From the NCBI RefSeq assembly GCF_034702125.1, contig NC_085869.1, forward strand, positions 16,521,544-16,585,543: a DNA stretch of 64,000 nucleotides, written 5' to 3'. Origin of the DNA: Engraulis encrasicolus. Its lineage: Eukaryota > Chordata > Actinopteri > Clupeiformes > Engraulidae. The notes beneath the pieces were generated by a model. It saw only the letters and a list, made by a program, of their open reading frames with translations. It did no database searches and was not told the DNA's origin. The first letter of the stretch is position 1, and each line of letters opens with the position of its first letter. The translations under genes and the position numbers were made by a program. Positions 22,681-32,790 of the stretch are shown here, piece by piece.

Positions 22681-25293
22681 AAAGCTGCGAGCAGCCTTGG
22701 CGGGCCCTCGCACCTGCGGCCCGGGGGGCATGGCACATCGCCCTGCCCTAATACACCCCTACCTGTGAAAAATGGATGAAGCGTAACCATTTTCTGACAA
22801 GTATGAGGAAGGTGAAGGCGTCATTGACGTAGCACTGCTGTCTTGTCCACTTCCCCTCTTGGTATCCCTTTGCATTACCATTTCAATCATATAGACGCAT
22901 GTAAGATGTTTTAATTTCCACATTTATAGCAATTCATTTGCCTAAAACATGGTGGCACGGCACCTGGTAGCCACTGCAATCATATATATGCCAGCTACGG
23001 ACAGGTCTCTGCAGGGGGTTCTATTGAGTCTGACATTTTTGGATTTGTAAATGCACCATACTGAACAACAATGCCATGTAAGTTTTACAAGCAGAAATGG
23101 GGACCTGGAAGTTCTTGTGGGAAGTCATGGGACAATGAGAATGTGTGTGACAATTCACAAAAGATTCTTACTATGGGTTGCTGAGATATGACTTCACTTC
23201 CTGTTTGGGGGTGTTAGGAGGATTTTGATTGGCTGTCATGGCCAAACCGTAAAATATGTAATAAAACCCTTTTACAAATCTCTTCAGAGTGCTCCTGAAA
23301 TCATATGTATCAAGTTTTGAGAACATCAGACCAAATTTGAAGGATTAGGAGCATGTTATCGATTTTCACCAAATCCAAAATGGCGGACATTCTGAAAATT
23401 CGGGTATAATGTCATGGGGTTCGTTGGATTCGTCTTGGCCCAAGGATTTCAACGCTACCACTAAATTTAAAATTGAGCATGCGGTTCAAAAGTTACAGGC
23501 AGAAATGTAGCTAAAACTTTGGCCTGCTGTTGGGTGGTGACTTTGAACTTTGAACTGCTGGTGGCGCTAGAGTGTTTGAGCTAGCGACCTGATATTTCTT
23601 GTGGGGGGTCATGGGATGGTCAAGGATGTCTGTTACAATTTACAGATGGTTCTGACCATGGGTTCCCAAGATATGACGTCACTTCCTGTATAGCGACTTA
23701 ATCCAAAATGGCGGACATTCTATAATGGCAGATATGATGTCATAGGGTTCGTTGGATTCGTATTGGCCCAAGGATTTCAACGCTACCCCTGGATTTAAAA
23801 TTGAGCGTGCGGTTCAAAAGTTACAGCAATAAATGTAGCTAAAACTTTGACCTGCTGGTGGCGCTAGAGAGTTTGAGCTAGCGACCTGAATTTTTTTGTG
23901 GTCGGTCATGGTATTGACGGAAATGTCTGTGATAATTTACAGAACATTGTGACAATGGGTTCCCAAGATCTGACCTCACTTCCTGTTTGGCGAGTTTTAG
24001 GCGACTTTTAGGCCATTTTTGATTGGCTGTCACGGCTACACGATAAAAGATATCCAACATTCCTTGAGACCCTATGTGTAGCTCAGTCAAGAGATACTTT
24101 ATACCAAGTTTCGGGCTAATTGGTCAAACATTGCGGGAAAAATAGCGTTTTTATTGATTTTCACAAAATTCAAAATGGCGGGAAAACTATCCTAGCGGAC
24201 AATGACGTCATAGGGTGCGTTGGATTCGTCTTGGCCCAAGGATTCCCGTGATACTAAGTACTTTAAAATTGGCCCAGCGGTTCAAAAGTTACAAGTAGAA
24301 ATGTACCTGAAACTTTGGCCTGCTGGTGGCGCTAGAGGGTTGGGGGTGGGGACCTAAAAATTTGGTTCTGAGTAGCGGTCGGCATGTCCAACCACTTTGC
24401 AAAAGGGCGTACCACCAAATGCTTCTCAGACGAAATGCTAGACCAGAACAATGTGAATATCCGATCAAATTTGAAGGATGAGGATCATTTTATTGATTTT
24501 CACTAAATCCAAAATGACGGACATTCTGAAACTACGGATACGATGTCATAGGGTGCGTTGGATTCGTCTTGGCCCAAGGATTTCAACGGTACCGCCAGAT
24601 TGAAAATTGAGCGTGCGGTTCAAAAGGTACTGGCAGATTTGTATGAAAAACTTTGACCAGCTGGTGGCGCTAGAGAGCTTGAGCTAGCGACCTGATTTTT
24701 TTTGTGGTGGGTCATGGTATGGACAGAAATGTCTGTGACAATTTAGAGAACATTGTGGCGATGGGTTCCCAAGATATGACTTCACTTCCTGTTTGGCGAG
24801 TTTTAGGCGAGTTTTAGGCCGTTTTTGATTGGCTGTCACGGCTAAACGATAAAAGATATCCAATATTCCTTGAGACCCTATGTGTAGCTCAGTCAAGAGA
24901 TACTTTATACCAAGTCTCGGGCGAATTGGTCAAAAATTGCGGAAAAAATAGCGTTTTTATTGATTTTCACAAAATTCAAAATGGCGGGAAAACTATCCAG
25001 GCGGAAAATGACGTCATTGGGTGCGTTGGATTCGTCTCAGCCCAAGGATTCCAGGGATACCAAGTTTTTGAAAATTGGCCCAGGGGTTCAAAAGTTACAA
25101 GCAGAAATGTTCCTGAAATTTTGGCCTGCTGGTGGCGCTAGAGGGTTGGGAGTGAGGACCTATCAATCCGGTTCTGAGTAGCGGCGCACATTTCCGACCA
25201 CCGTGCCAAATTGCGTCCCACCAAATGCTTCTCAGACAAAATGGCGGACCCGAACAACGAGCAAAAAGAAGAAAAAAAATAATAATAATAATT
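22681..25293 (+). repeat. array unit 6 (2.61 kb)
   Basis: Full unit with five GGTGGCGCTAG motifs (near 23559, 23849, 24317, 24657 and 25127). It shares private variants with unit 3 (TTACAGCAATAAATGTAGC, GTCGGTCATGGTATTGACGG). Confidence 0.88.
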
Positions 25294-27249
25294 AAAGCTG
25301 CGAGCAGCCTTGGCGGGCCCTCGCACCTACGGCCCAGGGGGCATGGCACATCGCCCTGCCCTAATACACCCCTACCTGTGAAAAACGGATGAAGTGTAAC
25401 AATTTTCTAACAGGTATGAGGAAGGAGAAGGCGTCATTGTCTTAGCACCGCTATCTTGTCCACTTCCCCTCTCTGTATCCCTTTGCATTGCCATTTCAAT
25501 CATATAGACACATGCAAAATGTTTTAATTTCCACATTTATAGCAATTCATTCGCCTAAAACATGGTGGCACGGCACTTGGTAGCCACTGCAATCACATAT
25601 GCCAGCTTCGGACAGGTCTCTGCAGGGGGTTCTATTGAGTCTGACATTTTTGGATTTGTAAATGCACCATACTGAACAACCATGCCATGTAAGTTTTACA
25701 AGCAGAAATTGGGACCTGGAAGTTCTTGTGGGAAGTCACGGGACAATGAGAATGTGTGTGACAATTCACAAAAGATTCTTACTATGGGTCGCTGAGATAT
25801 GACTTCACTTCCTGTTTGGGGGTGTTAGGAGGATTTTGATTGGCTGTCTTGGCCAAACCGTAAAAGATGCAATAAAACCCTTTCACAAATCTCTTCAGAA
25901 TGCTCCTGAAATCATATGTATCTAGTTTTGAGAAAATCAGACCGAATTTGAAGGATTAGGACCACGTTATCGATTTTCACCAAATCCAAAATGGCGGACA
26001 TTCTGAAAATGCGGGTATGATGTCATGGGGTTCGTTGGATTTGTCTTGGCCCAAGGATTTCAACGCTACCACTAGAATTAAAATTGAGCATGCGGTTCAA
26101 AAGTTACTGGCAGAAATGTAGCTAAAACTTTGGCCTGCTGTTGGGTGGTGACTTTGAACTTTGAACTGCTGGTGGCGCTAGAGTGTTTGAGCTAGCGACC
26201 TGATATTTCTTGTGGGGGGTCATGGGATGGTCAAGGATGTCTGTTACAATTTACAGATGGTTTTGACCATGGGTTCCCAAGATATGACGTCACTTCCTGT
26301 ATGGCGACTTAATCCAAAATGGCGGACATTCTATAATGGCGGATATGATGTCATAGGGTTCGTTGGATTCGTATTGACCCAAGGATTTCAACGCTACCCC
26401 TGGATTTAAAATTGAGCGTGCGGTTCAAAAGTTATAGCTAGAAATGTAGTTAAAACTTTGACCTGCTGGTGGTGCTAGAGCGTTTGAGTTAACGACCTGA
26501 ATTTTTTTGTGGTGGGTCATGGTATTGACGGACATATCTGGGACAATTTTCAGAAGATTGTGACAATGGGTTCTCAAGATATGACTTCACTTCCTGTTTG
26601 GCAAGTTTTAGGCGACTTTTAGGCCTTTTTTGATTGGCTGTCACGGCTAAACGATAAAAGATATCCAATATTCCTTGAGACCCTATATGTAGCTCAGTCA
26701 AGAGATACTATATACCAAGTTACGGGCGAATTGGTCAAAAATTGCGGGAAAAATAGCGTTTTCATTGATTTTCACAAAATTCAAAATGGCGGGAAAACTA
26801 TCCAGGCGGAAAATGACGTCATTGGGTGCGTTGGATTCGTCTCGGCCCAAGGATTCCAGGGATACCAAGTTTTCGAAAATTGGCCCAGCGGTTCAAAAGT
26901 TACAAGCAGAAATGTTCCTGAAATTTTGGCCTGCTGGTGGCGCTAGAGGGTTGGGGGTGAGGACCCTTAAATCTGGGTCTGAGTAGCGGCCGCCTTTTCC
27001 GACCACCTTGCCAAATTGCGTCCCACCAAATTCTTCTCAGACAAAATGGCGGACCCGAACAACGAGCAAAAAGAAGATAAATAATAATAATAATAATTTA
27101 TCGGAGAACAATAGGGCCTCGCACCCTCCGGTGCTCGGGCCCTAATAATTTAACGGAGAACAATAGGGCCTCGCGCCCTACGGTGCTCGGGCCCTAATAA
27201 TTTATCGGAGAACAATAGGGCCTCGCACCCTCCGGTGCTCGGGCCCTAA
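25294..27249 (+). repeat. array unit 7 (1.96 kb), terminal unit
   Basis: Short unit like units 1 and 8, with three motif positions, one of them altered to GGTGGTGCTAG. It ends with three stacked tail copies (27092-27249), alternating the CTCCGG and CTACGG variants. Confidence 0.87.
27092..27249 (+). repeat. three stacked 3'-end modules at the end of the array
   Basis: Same module as at 22526-22678, again three times, closing the array. Confidence 0.88.
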
Positions 27250-27313
27250 TTAAATAGGTCTAAAGAAATGTCCCCGCATGTGTGAATCATTTAAGTATAT
27301 CCATATAATAAGC

Positions 27314-27458
27314 GGGTTAACTTTCGGCGAGTCGGTCGCTTTGTGGAATAGCAGCACTTCAGAGAGAACAAGACCCCTCCGCTCCGCGTCGGGGTCTAAA
27401 GATTCTCTCTGTCGTGCTGCTATTCCACGGTAGCGACCTTCTCGCCGAACGTTAACCC
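27314..27458. repeat. 145-bp foldback element beside edar exon 11 donor
   Basis: The left arm GGGTTAACTTTCGGCGAG...GTGGAATAGCAGCAC pairs with the right arm GTGCTGCTATTCCAC...CTCGCCGAACGTTAACCC. The inner part (AGAGAGAACAAGACCCC / GGGGTCTAAAGATTCTCTCT) also pairs, so the whole stretch is one long hairpin. It looks like a MITE. Confidence 0.85.
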
Positions 27459-27474
27459 TTACGTAACTGCTTAC

Positions 27475-27535
27475 CCTCAGCAACACTGCAGGCCTTTGTG
27501 TAGAGATCCAAGATTTTTTTTCTTCGACTCTGAAT
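27475..27535 (-). CDS. edar: edar exon 11: 61-nt micro-exon before the death domain, residues 322-342
   Basis: The exon lies between a CTACAG acceptor and a GTAAGC donor. It encodes Ile-Gln-Ser-Arg-Arg-Lys-Lys-Ile-Leu-Asp-Leu-Tyr-Thr-Lys-Ala-Cys-Ser-Val-Ala-Glu and the first base of Gly342. The first ten residues equal the EDAR block that leads into the death domain; the rest is more divergent (human reads Val-Tyr-Ala-Asn-Val-Cys-Gly-Val-Val-Glu, by memory). It was found by searching for the piece missing between exons 10 and 12, and it restores phase exactly. A 145-bp foldback repeat starts 16 nt inside the following intron, which is about 19.6 kb long. Confidence 0.9.
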
Positions 27536-27904
27536 CTGTAGGCACAGTGATAAACAAGAGAGCCACATCAGGAAACATTACCACCTTGTCTCCACGGACA
27601 CGAATATTATGGCAGTTAACACACTATGATGATGGATGACGTAGAAGCCAAGTAGAAAATAAACAACAGATTGATGTGCTTTGAAGCTTTTAAGGAAGGA
27701 AGTCAAATTATCAGAGGAAATGCTACATTTGATGTGGCTTGTCAAGCCATTTTAGATATGACTGCCTGATGTTCTTATGATCATGTTTATTATTCTGTAT
27801 CAGTATGTTTACAATACAGTCTCAAGCAATTTAAATGTTCTGTGCTAACGCATGTTACATAGATGTTTGACAAATAAGTACACTTTGACTCTGACTATGA
27901 CTTG

Positions 27905-28090
27905 ACTATGACTTGTGGGTGATGGTATTTAGATCAGGGTGGCAGGTTCGAATCCCACCCTTACATGGCCCTACACCTATAACCATGGCTGAAGTGTCCA
28001 TGAGCAAGGCACATTGCTCCAGGGACTGTAACCAACACCCTGTAAATAACTGTAAGTTGCTTTGGATAGAAAAGCGTCAGCAAAGTGGGC
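27905..28090 (+). mobile_element. tRNA-derived SINE (family C), first copy
   Basis: GGTTCGAATCCCACCC (B-box) is followed by CCATGGCTGAAGTG, GAGCAAGGCAC, GCTCCAGGGACTGTAACCAA and CTGTAAGTTGCTTTGGATAG. The head is shortened or degraded relative to the next copy. Confidence 0.7.
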
Positions 28091-28320
28091 AGCCGTGGCC
28101 TAGTGGTAAGGAGATGGGCTTTAGATCAGAGGGTTGCAGGTTCGTATCCCACCCTCCACTCCATTTCTCACTCCATGGCTGAGGTGCCCTTGAGCAAGGC
28201 ACCTAACCCTACGCTGCTCCAGGGAGTGTAACCAATACCCTGTACTTACAAAAAAATAACTGTAAGTTGCTTTCTATTAAAACAAAGCGTCAGCTAAGTG
28301 TAATTTAATGTAAAAAGTCT
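28091..28320 (+). mobile_element. tRNA-derived SINE (family C), second copy
   Basis: A full tRNA-like head (GCAGCCGTGGCCTAGTGG, then GGTTCGTATCC) and the same body and tail (AGCGTCAGCTAAGTGTAAT). It sits head-to-tail with the preceding copy and ends only about 30 nt from the edar exon 10 donor. Confidence 0.8.
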
Positions 28321-28349
28321 AATGTGATGTAATGTAACTCTGTTCTTAC

Positions 28350-28536
28350 CCCAGTGGCCTTGTTGCTGTTATTGTTGTTGCAGATGGTGCTGGCGGAGCA
28401 GGCTTTCTCTCTGGTCAGGTGCACCAGCGACAGCAGGCAAAGGTCGGAGGCGCCCTGTCTCTCCTGAGCCGCTTCCTCATCGCTGTCTATGCTGCGACTC
28501 AGTAGCTGCTCGTTCTCAGACGAGGCGTCGTTTTCA
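28350..28536 (-). CDS. edar: edar exon 10: acidic cytoplasmic linker, residues 259-321
   Basis: The exon is 187 nt between a CCTCAG acceptor and a GTAAGA donor and ends on a codon boundary. It encodes [15 protein letters not shown], an acidic stretch, and Leu-Cys-Leu-Leu-Ser-Leu-Val-His-Leu, all strongly conserved in EDAR. The end differs: after Arg-Glu-Lys there is an extra Ala-Cys-Ser-Ala-Ser-Thr-Ile-Cys and a run of four Asn plus Ser-Asn (residues 312-317), made by an AAC/AAT/AGC triplet repeat. The human protein is several residues shorter here. The exact donor could be a few bases off, but the phase joins cleanly to exon 11. Confidence 0.93.
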
Positions 28537-28564
28537 CTGAGGAACACACACACAGAACACACAC

Positions 28565-30270
28565 ATTGGGACCTGGCTGGGACCGGGAGATACCCGTCTG
28601 TTGCTAAGGATCAATTTCTTCAAGTCCAGAGCTTCCACTACCTACATTAGGTCATTTTTTCTGTTTCACACACAGCTGAGGGTTATGCTTTGACACTTAC
28701 CAATGCATCTTGTGTTTTTTTTTTCAACCCCACACACCCACCACACACACACCACCACCTTTCTTACTGTAGGCATATTACACAGCCTGATGAACAATTG
28801 CCCCCTCTGACTGCTCCAGGTAAAAGCACCTTGTTGACAAAGGGCGCACAGAGAGATGCTCACAGAATGTCATTGTTTCTCAGACATACAATACCCTGCA
28901 CTGACTTGGCAACCACCACTTTGAATTAGCACATCCTCTGGCATGTGCTGCCTTAGCCACACCATTTATCCTCACCGCACCACTGAGCTGGGGGGGATGG
29001 GGAACCACCACCATCACACTGGTGCCCTCAGGGGCCGCGCTATAGGAGAGGCAAACAGGGCATTTGCCCCTGGGCCCATACTGGTGGTGGTGGGCCCTAT
29101 TATGACTTTGACTTTGGCAGGTCGTATGAGGGGGGCCCTATCAGTGTTTTGCCCGTCAGGCCCCGTGTACATTTGTTCCGCCTCTGGGTGCCCCACTACA
29201 CTGTAGTTGAGAGTGCGTAGGAAGGGAGATAGACCCATATTTGTGTAGTTAATGTAATCTTGTAGTCAATGAATGGCCGCAACTGAGCTAACTTGAGGTA
29301 ACTTATGGAGGCAAGTTGGCTCGGTTGACTACGATGCTCGGTTGACTATGATGCAAATGTTTTCTTCATTTCAAGAGTTTGAATTGGAGTTTACTGGATG
29401 CTTTGAAAGTCCTTCCCGATTAGTTTGTTTTTCTTGTTGATCTAATTGTATTCTTCAAAACAAAACATATAGCATACATCTTCATTCTATGTGTCTACGT
29501 ATTGTGGCTAGGCCTCGAGAAAGCTCAACGGTGCTCATGCGTAGTCTACAGAATAAACCCTCATTGTCTGGCTGAAAATAGGTGACAAAGAGGCACTAGT
29601 GTGTGAACCTCTCTTTCCCAAACTCCTCGTAGGCAGGCAGGTGAGAACAGAGAGGAAGGGTTTAGGGCTAGGAACTGTCATGCTGAAAAGCAATGCTGTT
29701 TTTCGCCCAGTGGTTTGGCTGAGAAGTCTCATAATTATAACTCCCTCCTCGATTATGTTTGTGTAAATGAACATCTCTCCCCCCTTGAAACCTTCAGGCT
29801 TCAGGGCGCATTTGTGCTCAACTACCTCATCCCTCCCAAAGCCACATAATGTTTCCAGTCCAAAAAAAAAAAAAAACCCTACGAGTGAACTTGGTTTTCC
29901 ATGCCATGCTCATTGAGGAGGGTACACATACACAAAACCATTCCAGAACTGCCAGCCAGCGCCTTGAAAAGAGGAGATCCAGCAGCTACAGCTCAACTGC
30001 TAGAACTTGCCCTGTGGTGACTTAATTACCAGCAGATCCTGAGCAGAAAATCTGATAAAAATCATGTCTTTGAGGCCCTCAGTCAAGTTTCAACGCGAAT
30101 GCGCATGTTCTTTGTTGTTGTCACTTTTAGATGTATCCCCGAAGTAAAGACAATAACACATACCCAAGTCTACCTATTAGTAATATACATCTGACTAAAT
30201 AATAATAATGTAACTGAAGGATAAACTTTTAAATAATGAGGAATGTGGTTGTTTTGTGATCAAGTGCTTA
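28565..30270 (-). other. edar intron 9; no supported gene
   Basis: Unique-looking intronic sequence between exons 10 and 9, with an A-run and short GT/CA stretches. The part at 29020-29180 (GGCCCCTG / CAGGGGCC style blocks) looks like a degraded DNA-transposon remnant. Nothing coding is supported. Confidence 0.5.
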
Positions 30271-30271
30271 C

Positions 30272-30344
30272 CTTTTCACTGCCTTGGGAGGAGTGGGTTT
30301 CAGCTTGTCAAACTCATCCTTCTCTGAATATATGACGACATTTT
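30272..30344 (-). CDS. edar: edar exon 9: cytoplasmic linker, residues 235-259
   Basis: The exon is 73 nt between a GTGCAG acceptor and a GTAAGC donor. It encodes Glu-Asn-Val-Val-Ile-Tyr-Ser-Glu-Lys-Asp-Glu-Phe-Asp-Lys-Leu, then a Pro/Lys-rich end, and leaves two nucleotides of Ser259. The motif Ser-Glu-Lys-Asp-Glu-Phe is shared with EDAR of other vertebrates. It lies in the linker between membrane and death domain. Confidence 0.93.
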
Positions 30345-31836
30345 CTGCACAAGAAAAAAAGACAAGAAGAAAAAAGAAAAGAAAAAGAAAGATTACCATG
30401 AGACTAAACAACTAAACTCAACAGATGTTTATCTACTCATTACAATGCTCACAACTAACTAACCCACCCTGTCCTGTAATGGTATTACCCAGACCTGCTA
30501 TGATCAATAAATACTCAGGGAATGGTGTAAAAATCAAGTCTTATAATTCAGGATTGTAATCCCATCACAAGCCTGCCACCGCTGGAGATTGTCATGAGAT
30601 GTCATGTTTTAATCCCCTGGTCTGGGCTGCTAAAATGGTTTAAACGTACAGTATAGAAATTCAATGGAGGAATCTGCACCATGAGCTGCAGCCACCAAGT
30701 CTGTTGTCTTCAAACTGAATCCTTATGCCAAACCTCAATTAAACGCTTTCAAAAATGACAACATGTACCAAGGAACATATATGGATTGAAAACAGTAAGG
30801 CTATTAACACTGCCTTTGCTGTAGTGAAATGATTATTTAAAGTAATTCTGCCACGATCACAACTCACCTAAGACAAGTGTTTTAAACAAAAGCCAACATT
30901 AAAAAGCCGTTTTAATTTCCCGCTGCAGCCAGATGATTTCTGTATTTAATTTCTCCCCTGTTGAATCTGGCAGACAATATCCAAACACCTAAGAGTCACT
31001 TATCTCGAGAAACAGTCCAGGTGGAAGCAAGGACTTGAGAACATTGAGTTTACATCACATTCTATAATTGGAGCTAAACCTGCGGGGCTGACAAGGGGGA
31101 CCCTGCATAACTAATGCTGTTTGACAAGCGTGGGAGAAATGATTGATGTTGGGTCTCAGAGCTGATGAAAAGTGAATTCCTGTGCTGTGCAGCGCTACAT
31201 GTTAATACACTTGCCAACTTGCCTCGCAAACAGGCAGCTGATAACTATTATATAATGTTGGGCCTGCCTGGCACTCAGACCTCCAGCATGGTAAAGGCCC
31301 TGCCATCACATTAGCACATGTGCTGTATGCCAAATACATACGTAACGTCTCATCAAAACAAGCTTCTATCCATAGACATATGAGATGTGAAAAGCAGTGA
31401 GACACACTTGTGTCGTCATGTGCAACTTCGTATGATAAGATGTTAGATACATCTCTGCTCTTATGCAATGGCCAGACTGATAATAATCAAAAGTTGTTTG
31501 GATTGTACTATATAAAACAATAACTGTCACTGTCAGGTCCTTGCGCCATTTAAAAAAAAAAAAAAAGTCTGGGTCCATTATATTGAGTCTGAACATCTAT
31601 AGCCTACAGCTACAGGTAAAACGTTAACCAAACATTCCAAGAAGGCTTGCTCGCTTCACAACAGGTATGTAGACCACAAAACTGTCAGAAAACACCAAAG
31701 CAGGGAAGTGCAAAACATTTGCTATGCTCCTTCAACTGGCAAGACTCGACTCTGGTTATCCCACTTGTTGAATCCCTTTTGAATTATATTCTTTGACGTC
31801 TTTCAGTCCAAGAAATATATATTAAAAAAATCATAC
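30345..31836 (-). other. edar intron 8; no supported gene
   Basis: AT-rich intronic sequence without a recognisable repeat family except a poly-A run near 31552. No convincing exon, RNA gene or regulatory element was seen. Confidence 0.5.
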
Positions 31837-31911
31837 CTTGAACCTCCTTCTTTTCTTCCTGTTTGTTTGTCTGGGCCTCCACGGTCTTCACCATCTGGCC
31901 CGAACAGCAGG
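31837..31911 (-). CDS. edar: edar exon 8: membrane-proximal cytoplasmic segment, residues 210-235
   Basis: The exon is 75 nt between a CTCCAG acceptor and a GTATGA donor. It completes Ala210, encodes Cys-Cys-Ser-Gly-Gln-Met-Val-Lys-Thr-Val-Glu-Ala-Gln and then a charged stretch (Lys-Gln-Glu-Glu-Lys-Lys-Glu), and leaves one nucleotide of Glu235. The Cys-Cys pair just inside the membrane and the Val-Glu-Ala-Gln then Glu-Glu-Lys-Lys-Glu order match EDAR. The paired cysteines could be palmitoylated, which is inference. A (CACACG)n microsatellite sits about 10 nt upstream of the acceptor. Confidence 0.92.
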
Positions 31912-31920
31912 CTGGAGGTG

Positions 31921-31998
31921 GACACACACACCACACACACACACGCACACGCACACGCACACGCACACGCACACGCACACGCACACGCACACGCACAT
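31921..31998. repeat. (CACACG)n microsatellite in the 195-nt edar intron 7
   Basis: CA repeat turning into about eleven CACACG hexamers on plus. It fills about 40 percent of the short intron and ends about 10 nt from the exon 8 acceptor. Confidence 0.95.
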
Positions 31999-32106
31999 GC
32001 ACACATCCCATATGCTTATTATATTAGTTCTCAAAACCGTTTAACATTGCATACCATCATGTAAGAGAGTTTTACAGTGAATCAATCTGCTGAAAGGTTG
32101 TTGTAC

Positions 32107-32226
32107 CTTGTCCGCTGGGCTTGGCTTTGAGGATGTAGAACATGATGATGAGTACGATAGCAATGGCCATGATGAAGATGGTCGACATGGCGATGATGAG
32201 GGCTGTTGCTAGGTGACCCTGGGGAT
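32107..32226 (-). CDS. edar: edar exon 7: transmembrane segment, residues 170-210
   Basis: The exon is 120 nt between a GTAG acceptor and a GTACAA donor. It encodes Gln-Gly-His-Leu-Ala-Thr-Ala followed by a membrane helix at about residues 175-202, rich in Ile, Ala, Met and Val and ending Phe-Tyr-Ile-Leu-Lys. Positive charges (Lys203, Lys205) follow, as expected for the cytoplasmic face of a type I protein. The segment is nearly identical to human EDAR as I recall it. The introns on either side are very short for this gene (242 and 195 nt). Confidence 0.96.
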
Positions 32227-32299
32227 CTACAGCAAGAGGCAAGTCAATAAATTTTATGTGACACTGCAGGTATATTCACTCAATATACTCGATACATTT

Positions 32300-32455
32300 T
32301 TTATAGAGTAGAGTATCATTTATTGATCCCAGGGGAAATTAAGGTGTCCAGTAGCATCCATACATAGATAAATACAGAAGACACTACACACAAGACATTA
32401 CACACTTACACATACAACAAAAAGATTTTGGTACAAAGTTGAGATGCTATAATGC
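32300..32455. repeat. dispersed repeat fragment in the 242-nt edar intron 6
   Basis: AGAGTAGAGTATCATTTATT followed by GATCCCAGGGGAAATTAAGG is a block seen widely in fish dispersed repeats; a similar AGTAGAGTAGAGTGACTTTA lies at 37144. It occupies most of the intron. Confidence 0.5.
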
Positions 32456-32468
32456 AGCAAAGCTTCAC

Positions 32469-32540
32469 CTTTCTTTGTGTATGGGAAGCTGGTGGTACTG
32501 CTGGGAGATACAGGGCCTGGTGGTTTGGCTACGCGCATGC
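32469..32540 (-). CDS. edar: edar exon 6: juxtamembrane stalk, residues 146-170
   Basis: The exon is 72 nt between a TTGCAG acceptor and a GTGAAG donor, completing Cys146 and leaving one nucleotide of Asp170. It encodes a low-complexity, Pro/Ser/Thr-rich stalk (Pro-Pro-Gly-Pro-Val-Ser-Pro-Ser-Ser-Thr-Thr) that joins the cysteine-rich repeats to the membrane span. This is the least conserved part of the EDAR ectodomain, so the call rests on correct phase at both ends, position next to the transmembrane exon, and the matching Ser/Thr-rich stalk in other vertebrates. The Ser/Thr run could carry O-glycans. Confidence 0.85.
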
Positions 32541-32703
32541 CTGCAACAGAACACAAGCACAATAGGAGTTAGGCAGAACCTGATAGACAGAAGTGATGTC
32601 TGATTTTTTGTTCTTCTAATTTGTACATTAGATTTATTTGCAGTTTGAAGTTTTTTTTAATTCAAATTAAAAAAATAAGAAGTAAGAAAAAGGTGTTGTG
32701 ACT

Positions 32704-32790
32704 CATTGCATTACATTACATTACATTACATTACATTAGTATTTAGCAGACGCCTTTGTTCAAAGCGACTTACAAGGAGCAATTTAAATT
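32704..32790 (-). repeat. (ATTAC)n and SINE tail directly before unit 8
   Basis: Six ATTAC pentamers are followed by TAGCAGACGCCTTTGTTCAA and AGCGACTTACAA, the reverse of the SINE family C tail (TTGGATAAAAGCGTC...TAATGTAATG style). Confidence 0.75.
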
